Origin: Methylococcales bacterium
GTDB lineage: Bacteria; Pseudomonadota; Gammaproteobacteria; Methylococcales; Methylomonadaceae
Length of the DNA stretch: 37,532 bases
Assembly (NCBI GenBank): GCA_003584895.1
Contig: QVQF01000146.1
Coordinates: 1 to 37,532 of the forward strand
Reading direction: 5' to 3'
Part shown: positions 9,301 through 18,052 of the stretch, piece after piece
How the letters are laid out: each line of letters opens with the position of its first letter
Position numbering within the stretch: position 1 is the stretch's first letter
Program-made: the position numbers and the translations under genes
Notes under the pieces: generated by a model
The model's database searches: none
What the model was told of the DNA's origin: nothing
Seen by the model: the letters and a program-made list of their open reading frames with translations, nothing else

Positions 9301-10521
9301 TGAACTCACAGCCGCATACCATTCATAACCCAATGTCTGAGACTGCAAACAAAAGTTAGCCAAATCAGCTAGAAATTCTTTATTTCTAGGATGCTTATTA
9401 ATGTTGCCAATTTCACCGATCCAATACAACAATAACGTATGAAATAAACGTTCATAAGCCAGTTTATTAGCTATTAATAAATACTGACTCTGCTCACTTG
9501 TTGCTTTACCTTGATAAATATCAACCGCATCTAACAAGATCAAATTGAGTAAATAAAACGCCTCATTTTGATTAGTTTTTTTAAGGGTGATTTGGATTTG
9601 TTGCTTTAACAACACAATGTTTTTTGGTATGCGACTCTTTAATAAGGCTAAATTAAAAAAGAACCCATGTATCCCTTCAATACTAACATTACGTTTGCCT
9701 GTTTCTTTTTTTAATACTTTTACTGCTAACTCAAATAACGCTATCGCTTCATCATTGTTATTTTCTAAGAAACGTAAAGTCGCTAATAATTTCAAAGCAT
9801 AAAAGGAACTATCGCCAACTAACCATTGTTCGGCATCCTTGAGATTACCTCGTATTAATCGCTCTTCAATAAGACCATGAATAATAATAGGATTACTAGG
9901 CCGTACCTTACCAAAAAACTGTTCTAATAGCTTATAAGACGCTGACGTATCAATAAAGTCCATACGCCCATCACGCAACAAATAATCTAATACTTGAAAT
10001 TTAATCTGATCTGATAACGATGAAAACCAAACCGCATCATAATGTTTAAAGAAAATTAAGTTGATAGCCTCTCTGAAGCTTTTTCGATAATCCGTATAAA
10101 ACCGCTCAATATTGGCTGAAAATGCAGCTTCATTACCTTGATACAAAAAAATTCGTAATTGCTTTATGGCATGGTATGCGTTGACTTTAGCAGAGTAAAA
10201 ATAATTAGGCTCAGCAATGAGTTGTTGGGTCAATTTACTAAACCAAGGTTGATCTAATGCTAAACGCATCAGTGGTTCAGCAACTTCTTCATTACACCGC
10301 CAACCATCCGTTGACAGAATAATCAACTTGCTATTTTGTAACTTATCCCGTAAAGGTTTATTAATTAAACCTAATGTTTGTCGATCAAAACAAGCGGATC
10401 TTTCTAATAATTTTGCGAAACTAGATTGGCCAATCGGTGCATAAATAACAGCCAACACCAGCATAATACTTTGTTCATCTTTTGATAAAGCATTAAAAAA
10501 AGGAAGTAATTTATTTTTCAT
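6391..10521 (-). CDS. SNF2-family DEAD/DEAH-box helicase-like ATPase
   Basis: The protein has 1376 residues. The C-terminal third is a complete SNF2 motor. Motif I DMGLGKT lies at about residues 944-950, the DEAQ box (motif II) near 1038, and TGTPIEN (motif III) shortly after. LRPFILRR follows, then a helicase C domain with [18 protein letters not shown] near 1280 and [21 protein letters not shown] as motifs V-VI. The first 900 residues are helix-rich and hydrophobic-patterned in the first half, then more beta-rich. I recognise no SWIM zinc motif, nuclease or methylase in them. SNF2 proteins move along DNA or displace bound proteins, and bacterial ones include RNA-polymerase recyclers and defence-system components. 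No defence partner adjoins this gene. It stands alone, convergent to purD. The specific role is unknown. Confidence 0.88.
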   Translation of the reverse strand: [1376 protein letters not shown]

Positions 10522-11500
10522 TAAGGATTTATTGCGTTACAAAATATTGCCATAGTTTAAAGGTTCATAACTACATTACCTAGCCAATGTTGATGCGATA
10601 TATATGACACGATTAATAGTCTATGTATTAGTCAGCGCTATTGATTAACTTCGAATACAACCTCAATATTATTAAAGCCTATTCAATGCTGCATACTTTG
10701 TGCTTAACATTTTTAAGCTAAAAATTGCTTATACTTAACGATAATATTTAATCTGTACGAGGCTTATTAGCCTATAGCTGAGCTCATGAGAACCTAATTA
10801 ATGACGTCTACTCATGACCATTTGGAAGCGTAAACCAGTGAAGGTTTGATTTGACATGCCGATCTATGACACCGATAACCACTGCGTTTTCTTGAATGAA
10901 CTTATACTTCCTATATTATGAAGCTAGGTGATTATTGGTAATATATCGATTCAGAAAGCCGTTTTTTTCTAAAAACAAAGTTACTTAGCCTCAGAGCTAT
11001 CAAACCAGCCTTGAGAATAAGTAGGATATTGAGGTGCTTTACAACCATGAGCTTCAGAGCGCCCAAAATCAGCTTAGTTTTGTGTCCAAATACTTGTTGA
11101 CACAGTATTTCTAAAAGGTAAATAAATGCCAGAAACGATAACAAAAACATGCTATATCATAGACGATACAAAAGGAAATCAAGCACTGTACTATTCATAA
11201 ATACAGCATAATTCGTAATGAAGGGGTGAACATTCAAATCATACTACCATCGAAGTCCTACAATGCTTTCCCGCTTAAGTAATTGATAAAAGATGCTGAC
11301 TTAACACAGTTACAATAAATTTATGCTTGAGCCAGCTGCAAATTTACTGCTATCAACAAAATTGCATCCACTGTTAGTCACACTGAGCCATATAAGATTA
11401 CAAAACTTCGCTCTATCATTTAGATAAAGGAAAGGATCATTAAAGTCTAATTAGTTTTTTAACGACCAAAAGCCTTATCCTAGCAATAGTTATTGCATAG
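10522..11500. other. About 1 kb with no recognisable gene
   Basis: Between the start of the helicase gene and the terminator of ftsZ lies AT-rich DNA with many stops in all frames. The longest open frame is 72 codons (10932-11150, minus). It encodes a leucine-rich sequence I do not recognise, has no ribosome site, and I do not call it. The interval must contain the promoter of the helicase gene, but no convincing -35/-10 pair stood out. In Pseudomonas and E. coli, lpxC follows ftsZ directly; nothing like LpxC is here. The stretch could be decayed coding DNA or hold an unannotated small RNA. Confidence 0.6.
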
Positions 11501-11544
11501 AAAAACTTGTTGCGTAACGAGTCTTATCTCTATTCACGCAACAA
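11501..11544 (-). terminator. Intrinsic terminator after ftsZ
   Basis: On the minus strand, 14 bases after the ftsZ stop, TTGTTGCGT (11544-11536) pairs perfectly with ACGCAACAA (11515-11507) over a 20-base loop. The stem is followed by a short spacer and five T residues (11505-11501). This is a standard Rho-independent layout and marks the 3' end of the dcw cluster. Confidence 0.8.
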
Positions 11545-11558
11545 TGTTCCACTTAATA

Positions 11559-12719
11559 TTAATCTGCCTGTCTTCTTAAAAATGCAGGAATATCGAGATA
11601 ATCTAAATCTATGTCTTTTTTAGTTTGAGCGCCAAATCGCGTTTCTCTACCCTCGCTTTTACCACCTTGACGCATAACAGCAGGCTTTTCCAAATCATCG
11701 TAATTTGTTTGACTGACCATTGATTTAGGCATTAATTTAATAGGCGCTTTAACCTGTATTGGAGGCAACCCCATTCCTGTTGCAACAACAGTCACTTTGA
11801 TTTCATCACCTAGGCTAGCATCAATCGCCATACCGATTTTGATAACAGCGTCTTCTGAAGCGAACTCATGAACAATATTACCTACCTCATTAAACTCCGC
11901 AACACCCATATCTGCGGCACAAATATTAACAAGAATACCTCTTGCACCTTGTAAATTGATATCTTCAAGTAATGGACAGGCAATGGCTTTTTCAGCTGCT
12001 TCACGTGCGCGATGCTCACCTGATGCTGTCCCTACGCCCATAATTGCAGCCCCCATACCCGACATAACAGTTCTAACATCTGCAAAATCGACATTAATCA
12101 TACCTGGATGAATAATTAACTCAGTGATACCTTGTACCGCATCTAACAAGACATCATTTGCTGCTTTAAATGCATTGATTAACGATACATTATTACCTAA
12201 CACTGGCAATAACTTTTGATTTGGAATAGTAATCAATGAATCTACATACTTTTCTAATTCTAAAATACCTTGCTCAGCAACGACTTGCTTCTTTTTACCT
12301 TCAAATAGGAAAGGTTTAGTAACTACTGCTACTGTTAAAATCCCCATTTCTTTTGCGATCTGTGCAATCACAGGAATTGCACCCGTGCCTGTACCACCAC
12401 CCATACCAGCAGTCAGAAAAATCATATCTGCGCCTTGCAATACTTCTTTAATACGATCTTTATTTTCTTCAGCCGCATGTCGGCCAATTTCTGGATTTGT
12501 TCCCGCTCCCAAACCTTTAGTCAAATCAACACCTAGCTGAATAATAGTATCTACCGACAATTTTCTTAATGCTTGAGCATCTGTGTTCGCGCAAATAAAC
12601 TCAACGCCTTCAATATTACAACCGGCCATATGATTAACTGCATTGCCACCACCACCACCAACGCCAATAACTTTGATAACAGCTGTTTCACTATAACTAT
12701 CCACTAATTCATATTTCAC
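11559..12719 (-). CDS. ftsZ: Cell division protein FtsZ
   Basis: FtsZ is the tubulin-like GTPase that polymerises into the cytokinetic ring. The 386-residue protein has the nucleotide-binding loop VGGGGGNAVNHM (about 20-31) and the tubulin signature GGGTGTG at 107-113. The T7 synergy loop NVDFADVRTVM lies near 208-218, with the catalytic aspartates that reach the neighbouring subunit. A variable linker leads to the conserved C-terminal peptide DLDYLDIPAFLRRQAD, the docking site for FtsA and ZipA. Length matches E. coli FtsZ (383). It follows ftsA by 33 bases, is the last gene of the dcw operon, and is followed at once by an intrinsic terminator. Confidence 0.98.
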   Translation of the reverse strand: MKYELVDSYSETAVIKVIGVGGGGGNAVNHMAGCNIEGVEFICANTDAQALRKLSVDTIIQLGVDLTKGLGAGTNPEIGRHAAEENKDRIKEVLQGADMIFLTAGMGGGTGTGAIPVIAQIAKEMGILTVAVVTKPFLFEGKKKQVVAEQGILELEKYVDSLITIPNQKLLPVLGNNVSLINAFKAANDVLLDAVQGITELIIHPGMINVDFADVRTVMSGMGAAIMGVGTASGEHRAREAAEKAIACPLLEDINLQGARGILVNICAADMGVAEFNEVGNIVHEFASEDAVIKIGMAIDASLGDEIKVTVVATGMGLPPIQVKAPIKLMPKSMVSQTNYDDLEKPAVMRQGGKSEGRETRFGAQTKKDIDLDYLDIPAFLRRQAD

Positions 12720-12752
12720 GACACCACCCCTTAAATTAAATAATAAATACTA

Positions 12753-13979
12753 TTAAAAATTACCTTGAAACCAATTTTTCATCTTCGAAAGCCAACCCAA
12801 ACCGTCACTATCATTACTTCTACCTAAATTCTGATGCTCTCTTCCATACATTAATAAGCCAACCCCCGTTGAATGTATTGGATTTCTTACTACTTCAGTT
12901 AAACCTGTGACATTCTGTGGACCACCCATACGAACTGGCATATGAAAAATCTCTTCAGCCAATTCTATTAATCCCATAACTTTTGAGCTACCTCCAGTCA
13001 ATACTATCCCTGCAGCTATTAATTCTTCATTGCCACTACGTCTAAGTTCAGACTGAACCAATAACATTAGCTCTTCATAACGTGGCTCAATAATTTCAGC
13101 TAAATTTTGCATAGAAATATTACGCGGAGCTCTATCGCCAATACTAGGTACTTCAATTGTTCCGTCAATACTGGCCAGTTGAGTCAGTGCACAAGCATAT
13201 TTACGCTTAATTTCTTCTGCATTTATGGTAGGTGTTCGTAATGCAACTGCAATATCATTAGTCACTTGATCGCCCGCTATGGGGATCACTGCAGTATGCT
13301 TAATGGCACCTTCGACGAAAATAGCGATATCTGTAGTTCCACCACCGATATCTATTAAACATACTCCTAATTCTTTTTCATCTTCTGTTAAAACCGAGTT
13401 ACATGACGCCAATTGCTCCAAAACTATATCTTCAACTTCTAACCCGCAACGACGTATACACTTGATGATGTTCTGCGAAGCGCTAACACTACCAGTAACC
13501 ATATGTACTTTTGCTTCTAGGCGTATACCCGACATACCAATAGGTTCTTTAATACCATCTTGTAGATCAATAACAAACTCCTGAGGCAAGATATGTAAAA
13601 TCTTTTGGTCAGCAGGGATAGCCACTGCTTGGGCAGAGTCTATTACCCTATCAATGTCATACCTAGTTACTTCCTTATCTCTAATGGCTACAATGCCATG
13701 AGAATTTAAACTACGAATATGACTTCCTGCAATCCCTGCAAAAACTGACTTAATTTGACAGCCGGCCATTAACTCTGCTTCTTCTATCGCTTTTTGTATA
13801 GATTGGACAGTTGATTCGAGATTTACAACAACACCCTTCTTTAACCCCCTTGATGGGGTTGAGCCTATACCTATTATTTCAATGCTGCCGTCACTAGTAA
13901 GTTCCCCGACAATAGCTGCAACTTTTGACGTGCCGATATCCAACCCGACTATTAAATTACGTTCTATTTTCTTTGCCAT
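12753..13979 (-). CDS. ftsA: Cell division protein FtsA
   Basis: FtsA is the actin-like membrane anchor that ties FtsZ filaments to the inner membrane and signals to the divisome. The 408-residue protein shows the ATPase phosphate-1 motif GLDIGTSKV (12-20), the phosphate-2 motif DIGGGTTD (210-217), and the adenosine motif GIVLTGGSSKV in the C-terminal third. The last 13 residues, WLSKMKNWFQGNF, form the amphipathic membrane-targeting helix. It lies 10 bases after ftsQ and before ftsZ, the universal ftsQ-ftsA-ftsZ order in Proteobacteria. Confidence 0.97.
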   Translation of the reverse strand: MAKKIERNLIVGLDIGTSKVAAIVGELTSDGSIEIIGIGSTPSRGLKKGVVVNLESTVQSIQKAIEEAELMAGCQIKSVFAGIAGSHIRSLNSHGIVAIRDKEVTRYDIDRVIDSAQAVAIPADQKILHILPQEFVIDLQDGIKEPIGMSGIRLEAKVHMVTGSVSASQNIIKCIRRCGLEVEDIVLEQLASCNSVLTEDEKELGVCLIDIGGGTTDIAIFVEGAIKHTAVIPIAGDQVTNDIAVALRTPTINAEEIKRKYACALTQLASIDGTIEVPSIGDRAPRNISMQNLAEIIEPRYEELMLLVQSELRRSGNEELIAAGIVLTGGSSKVMGLIELAEEIFHMPVRMGGPQNVTGLTEVVRNPIHSTGVGLLMYGREHQNLGRSNDSDGLGWLSKMKNWFQGNF

Positions 13980-13989
13980 TTTTATCTAC

Positions 13990-14778
13990 TCAGTAACGCT
14001 TTTCGCGCGCTTGTTGTTCATTATTGGGATTTGTAAAAGCCTTCCAATCAATTTCAATAGTTCCTGGCCTCCATGAAACTGCATATCCGTTGGGATACCT
14101 TAAGTCAACAACTGCCATTGCATCTAAGTGTCCTTGAGTTAACACTGTCAATGTTCTTAAGAAACGTTTTAATTTTTTTAACTGCTCATCTTGCCCCAAC
14201 AATATTTCCATTCCAGTAACTAATTTGATTTTCCAAGCCCAACGATCGCTTACATTAAATTCTGCCAACTCCATTGAGTGGTCATCAAGCGCCGTTTTAA
14301 TTCCTTTCATAATTTCTAATACTTTGACCTGCTGCAATTCTGGCCCAGTCACAGTAATCATGTTCTGAATCAGAATGTTATTATTCGGCATAAAAATAAC
14401 TCCTGATTCAGTAATCAGTGCACTTTTACCCCATCGAGCAAAAGGTTGCTTCTCATGTACCTTTATATCAATAGCATCAGGCCATATTCGCTTAACAGTC
14501 ACCGCATCGACCCAAGGTAATGTCGAAACAGCTGAATGTATTGCTTGCATATCGGCATCAAAAAAACTGGTCACGACTAACGGCTGTAAAATATCTTTAA
14601 CATCATCTTTACTAAGATATTGAAACTCACCCTCAGTCCTCACGTACTTAATAGGTAACGAAGCACTTTTAATCGACAGCGACTTCAATCGCTCTTTTGT
14701 TAATTCATAACCTATTATTCCAACTAGACTTATCAAGAACAATCCAGCCAACCAAGCTTTAACGCCGAAATTACTCAT
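13990..14778 (-). CDS. ftsQ: Cell division protein FtsQ
   Basis: FtsQ is a bitopic inner-membrane protein that forms the FtsQ-FtsL-FtsB scaffold. The 262-residue protein has a short cytoplasmic start, a transmembrane helix at about residues 8-25 (WLAGLFLISLVGIIGYEL), and a periplasmic POTRA-like domain starting near residue 44 (KYVRTEGEFQYLSKDDV) that contains LPWVDAVTVKRIWPDAIDIKVHEKQPFARWG. The C-terminal beta domain ends with VDLRYPNGYAVSW, the typical FtsQ region that binds FtsB. Its ATG overlaps the murB-ddl stop by one base (TAATG), so the two are probably translationally coupled. Confidence 0.94.
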   Translation of the reverse strand: MSNFGVKAWLAGLFLISLVGIIGYELTKERLKSLSIKSASLPIKYVRTEGEFQYLSKDDVKDILQPLVVTSFFDADMQAIHSAVSTLPWVDAVTVKRIWPDAIDIKVHEKQPFARWGKSALITESGVIFMPNNNILIQNMITVTGPELQQVKVLEIMKGIKTALDDHSMELAEFNVSDRWAWKIKLVTGMEILLGQDEQLKKLKRFLRTLTVLTQGHLDAMAVVDLRYPNGYAVSWRPGTIEIDWKAFTNPNNEQQAREKRY

Positions 14779-16589
14779 TACCCTAAACTAGTTTCCAATA
14801 CACGCAAGACTAGATCATCAAATTCAATTCCTGCCTGCTTAGCTGCCATAGGCACTAAACTATGATCAGTCATCCCAGGCACCGTGTTTATTTCAATTAA
14901 CTGATATTGCCCAGCATCATCTATAAATACATCAAGCCTTGCCCACCCCTCAACACCTAGAACTTTGCTAGCTTTAACCGCTAATGCTCTCAAAAAAGCC
15001 TCTTGTTCCTCATTCAAACCTGAAGGACAATGATATTGAGTTGTTGTTGCATTATATTTTGCTTCGTAATCATAAAAGGCATTTGGTGTTTCTAAGCGGA
15101 TTACAGGCAATGCTTCTCCATTTAATAATGCAACCGTATATTCCTTACCAGTAACCCACCTTTCTGCATAAACATCACAGTTATATGCCAATGCGTCATG
15201 TAATGCCTTATGCAGTTCATCACGGGAATTTGCTTTGCTCATTCCTATGCTAGATCCTTCTTGAGCAGGTTTAACAATCACTGGAAACCCTAGCTTTTCT
15301 ATACAGGCATCCAAATCGTTATCACTCTGCAACAAAAACCACTGAGGCGTAATTAATCCAAAACCCTGCCAACATAATTTAGTGCGAAGCTTGTCCATCG
15401 TTAATGCTGAGGCCATGAGACCACTACCAGTATAGGGAATTTCCATTACTTGGAGCACACCTTGTAGTACGCCATCTTCACCGCCTCGGCCATGAATAAT
15501 ATTGAATATCCGATCAATTTTTATTCCAGCCAATGCGTCAATTACACTTCCTGTAACATCAATGGCTATTGCATCAACCCCTTTACGCTTTAAGGCATCA
15601 TAAACAGCAGCGCCACTTTTTAATGAAACAGGTCTTTCTGCAGCCGCTCCACCCATTAGTACCGCAACCCGACCAAACTTTTCTAGATTTTGTTGAGTAT
15701 CACAAATTGGTATCTGTTTCACTCGCTCACCTACCATACAAACTTCTGTTTGCAATTCCACACCCAACTGTTCCTTTACTTGTTTTTGTACAAAATGGAT
15801 TAAATCTTCAATATCTGCAGCACTGGCATTGTCTGTATTAACTATAAAATTAGCATGTTTCTCAGAAACGCTAGCTCCACCTATTGCGAAACCTTTCAAA
15901 CCTAATTTCTCAATTAATCTTGCCGCATAATCACCTTCTGGATTTTTAAAGACGGATCCACAGCTAGGTTGATTCGTGGGCTGAGTATTAGACCTATGCT
16001 CTAACAAAGACTTTATCTTTTTCTGGCTCGTTGTCGTATCACCCGTTTGTAATTGTAAGTGACAACTTAAAAACCATTCTTGATTCATACTTTTTACAGA
16101 GCGATAACTCACAATAAAATCAACAGGATAGCGGTTATTTACTTGACCACCCCCATTGATCATCTCTACCTGTTTGACGATACTCCAAGTATCCCCACCA
16201 AAAGCTCCTGCATTCATTTTTAGAGCACCACCCATAGTTCCTGGTATGCCAGCTAAAAACTCTGCTCCAATTAAACCCTGCTCTGCACAAAAACGTGCAA
16301 CATGAGCACATGGAACACCTGCTTCTACATAGACTAAACGATCTTCTACCAGTCGCATTTCCTTTAAGCGACCTTTCGTATTGATAACTGTGCCGCTGAT
16401 ACCGCCATCCCTAACTAATAAATTACTGCCTAAGCCTATCCAAAATAAAGATTCAGCCTCCGGCAAGGTAGCAACAAACTCACATAAATCCTGCTTATTA
16501 TAAGGTATATATAACCTTTCAGCACAGCCACCTACTCGCCAGCTTGTATATTTTGCCAGTTTTTCATTAAATAATAGCTGACCTCTCAT
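14778..16589 (-). CDS. murB-ddl: Fused UDP-N-acetylenolpyruvoylglucosamine reductase (MurB) / D-alanine-D-alanine ligase (Ddl)
   Basis: One uninterrupted 603-codon frame encodes two enzymes. Residues 1 to about 287 are a MurB reductase. It has the FAD-binding segments [13 protein letters not shown]-like (51-63) and [20 protein letters not shown] (113-132), the active-site SYRS (161-164), the catalytic serine in CGSVFKNP (S212), and EV at 282-283 for the last acid. A linker of about 17 residues (288-305) follows. Residues 306-603 are a D-Ala-D-Ala ligase of the ATP-grasp fold, with [16 protein letters not shown] at its start, HGRGGEDG (366-373), [10 protein letters not shown] (440-449), RLDVF (551-555) and EINTVPGMT (566-574). 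Both halves look complete. The start overlaps the murC stop by four bases. In E. coli, ddlB is a separate gene at this position and murB is elsewhere. The joint protein makes UDP-MurNAc and D-Ala-D-Ala, substrates for MurC and MurF. Confidence 0.93.
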   Translation of the reverse strand: MRGQLLFNEKLAKYTSWRVGGCAERLYIPYNKQDLCEFVATLPEAESLFWIGLGSNLLVRDGGISGTVINTKGRLKEMRLVEDRLVYVEAGVPCAHVARFCAEQGLIGAEFLAGIPGTMGGALKMNAGAFGGDTWSIVKQVEMINGGGQVNNRYPVDFIVSYRSVKSMNQEWFLSCHLQLQTGDTTTSQKKIKSLLEHRSNTQPTNQPSCGSVFKNPEGDYAARLIEKLGLKGFAIGGASVSEKHANFIVNTDNASAADIEDLIHFVQKQVKEQLGVELQTEVCMVGERVKQIPICDTQQNLEKFGRVAVLMGGAAAERPVSLKSGAAVYDALKRKGVDAIAIDVTGSVIDALAGIKIDRIFNIIHGRGGEDGVLQGVLQVMEIPYTGSGLMASALTMDKLRTKLCWQGFGLITPQWFLLQSDNDLDACIEKLGFPVIVKPAQEGSSIGMSKANSRDELHKALHDALAYNCDVYAERWVTGKEYTVALLNGEALPVIRLETPNAFYDYEAKYNATTTQYHCPSGLNEEQEAFLRALAVKASKVLGVEGWARLDVFIDDAGQYQLIEINTVPGMTDHSLVPMAAKQAGIEFDDLVLRVLETSLG

Positions 16590-18052
16590 ACTGGCCTGTT
16601 CAAGCTTGATGTAACCCTTTGTGCCAATGCATCCGCTAATAATGTGGGCAGTTGAGTCGCTATATGCCCTACATTACCGGCCCCCATAGTCATAATTACA
16701 TCATCAGGTTTAACTAATCCTGCTAATATTTTAGCTAAATCATTCCAATCATCGACAAATACAGGATCAACTTGACCACGCATTCGAATAGCTCGACTTA
16801 ATGCTCGACCGTCAGCTCCTGTAATAATAGTCTCACCTGCTGAATAAACATCCAGTAAAATTAAAACATCAACAGTGGACAAAACGGATACGAAATCTTC
16901 GAATAAATCCCGCGTACGCGTGTATCTATGTGGTTGAAAAACTACAATTGAACGTCGTGTCGGCCAAGCTTGACGCATAGCTTCTAATGTTGCAGCTATC
17001 TCACGAGGATGATGTCCATAATCATCAACTAAAGTCAGCTTGCCATGTTCAATATCAAGATCCCCTTGAATTTGAAATCGTCGACCTACGCCTTTAAATG
17101 ACTCTAAACTCCTAATGATGGCATCATCAGTAACCCCAAGTTTGGTCGCCACAGCAATAGCAGCCAGTGAATTCAAAATGTTATGCCAGCCCGGCATATT
17201 TAATGTTACTGTCAAAGGTGGAAACTCAGCCCAACGAATCACCGTAAATATAGAGTGCATTCCAATCTGCTTAATGTCTATCGCCCTAATGTCAGCATCT
17301 TCATGCACCCCATAGGTAATGACGGGTTTAGATAATTGAGGCAAAATTTCTCTTACACCTTGATCATCCAAACACATCACTGCTAAGCCATAAAAAGGTA
17401 AGTGATGTAAGAATTCTAAAAAAGTATCTTTTAATCGTTGATAGCTGTTTTGATAAGTTTCCATGTGGTCTTGGTCTATATTGGTAACCACTGCTATCAT
17501 TGGCTGTAAATATAAAAAAGAGGCGTCACTTTCATCAGCCTCAGCAACCAAATAATTTCCCAAGCCTAATTTTGCATTACTACCCGCACTATTTAAACGA
17601 CCACCAATTACAAATGTAGGATCAAGCCCTCCCTCAGCCATCATACTGGCAGTCAGACTAGTCGTTGTAGTTTTCCCATGAGTTCCTGCCACAGCGATAC
17701 CAAAACGAAAGCGCATTAACTCAGCTAACATTTCGGCCCTAGGAATTACCGGGATTCTATTTAAATAGGCTTGATCAATTTCTTCATTACTACGATCGAT
17801 TGCTGTTGATGCGACTACTACATCAACCTTAGTGATATTTTCACGACGATGACCGATTGTAATGGTAAGCCCTAAATCAACCAGTCTCTTAGTAACAGAA
17901 CTCTCTTTGATATCTGAACCTGAAATCGTATAGCCTAAATTTGATAATACTTCAGCAATACCACTCATACCAGTACCTCCAATACCAACGAAATGTATAC
18001 GTTTGATATTCCCTAGTGTTGAAGCTATATGTACACTACTTGAAGTTTTCAT
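16586..18052 (-). CDS. murC: UDP-N-acetylmuramate-L-alanine ligase
   Basis: MurC adds L-alanine to UDP-MurNAc, the first of the peptide-adding ligases. I place the start at the ATG at 18052 (488 codons), which overlaps the murG stop as ATGA and has GAGG seven bases upstream. An earlier in-frame ATG at 18073 would add seven residues inside murG. The protein has the N-terminal UDP-binding loop [12 protein letters not shown] (about 20-31), the ATP loop GTHGKTTT (123-130), DQDHMETY in the central domain, and the C-terminal domain with VDDYGHHP and [10 protein letters not shown]. Length matches E. coli MurC (491). Confidence 0.96.
   Translation of the reverse strand: MKTSSSVHIASTLGNIKRIHFVGIGGTGMSGIAEVLSNLGYTISGSDIKESSVTKRLVDLGLTITIGHRRENITKVDVVVASTAIDRSNEEIDQAYLNRIPVIPRAEMLAELMRFRFGIAVAGTHGKTTTTSLTASMMAEGGLDPTFVIGGRLNSAGSNAKLGLGNYLVAEADESDASFLYLQPMIAVVTNIDQDHMETYQNSYQRLKDTFLEFLHHLPFYGLAVMCLDDQGVREILPQLSKPVITYGVHEDADIRAIDIKQIGMHSIFTVIRWAEFPPLTVTLNMPGWHNILNSLAAIAVATKLGVTDDAIIRSLESFKGVGRRFQIQGDLDIEHGKLTLVDDYGHHPREIAATLEAMRQAWPTRRSIVVFQPHRYTRTRDLFEDFVSVLSTVDVLILLDVYSAGETIITGADGRALSRAIRMRGQVDPVFVDDWNDLAKILAGLVKPDDVIMTMGAGNVGHIATQLPTLLADALAQRVTSSLNRPV

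Noticed and set aside
6391-10521. SNF2 helicase as part of a DISARM or BREX-like defence island
   Set aside because: No methylase, nuclease, PglZ, phospholipase-D or other defence gene is adjacent; neighbours are purD and the dcw cluster.
10932-11150. 72-codon minus-strand open frame in the gap before ftsZ
   Set aside because: No ribosome site, low-complexity leucine-rich product, no recognisable family, and located in DNA with many stops; most likely chance.
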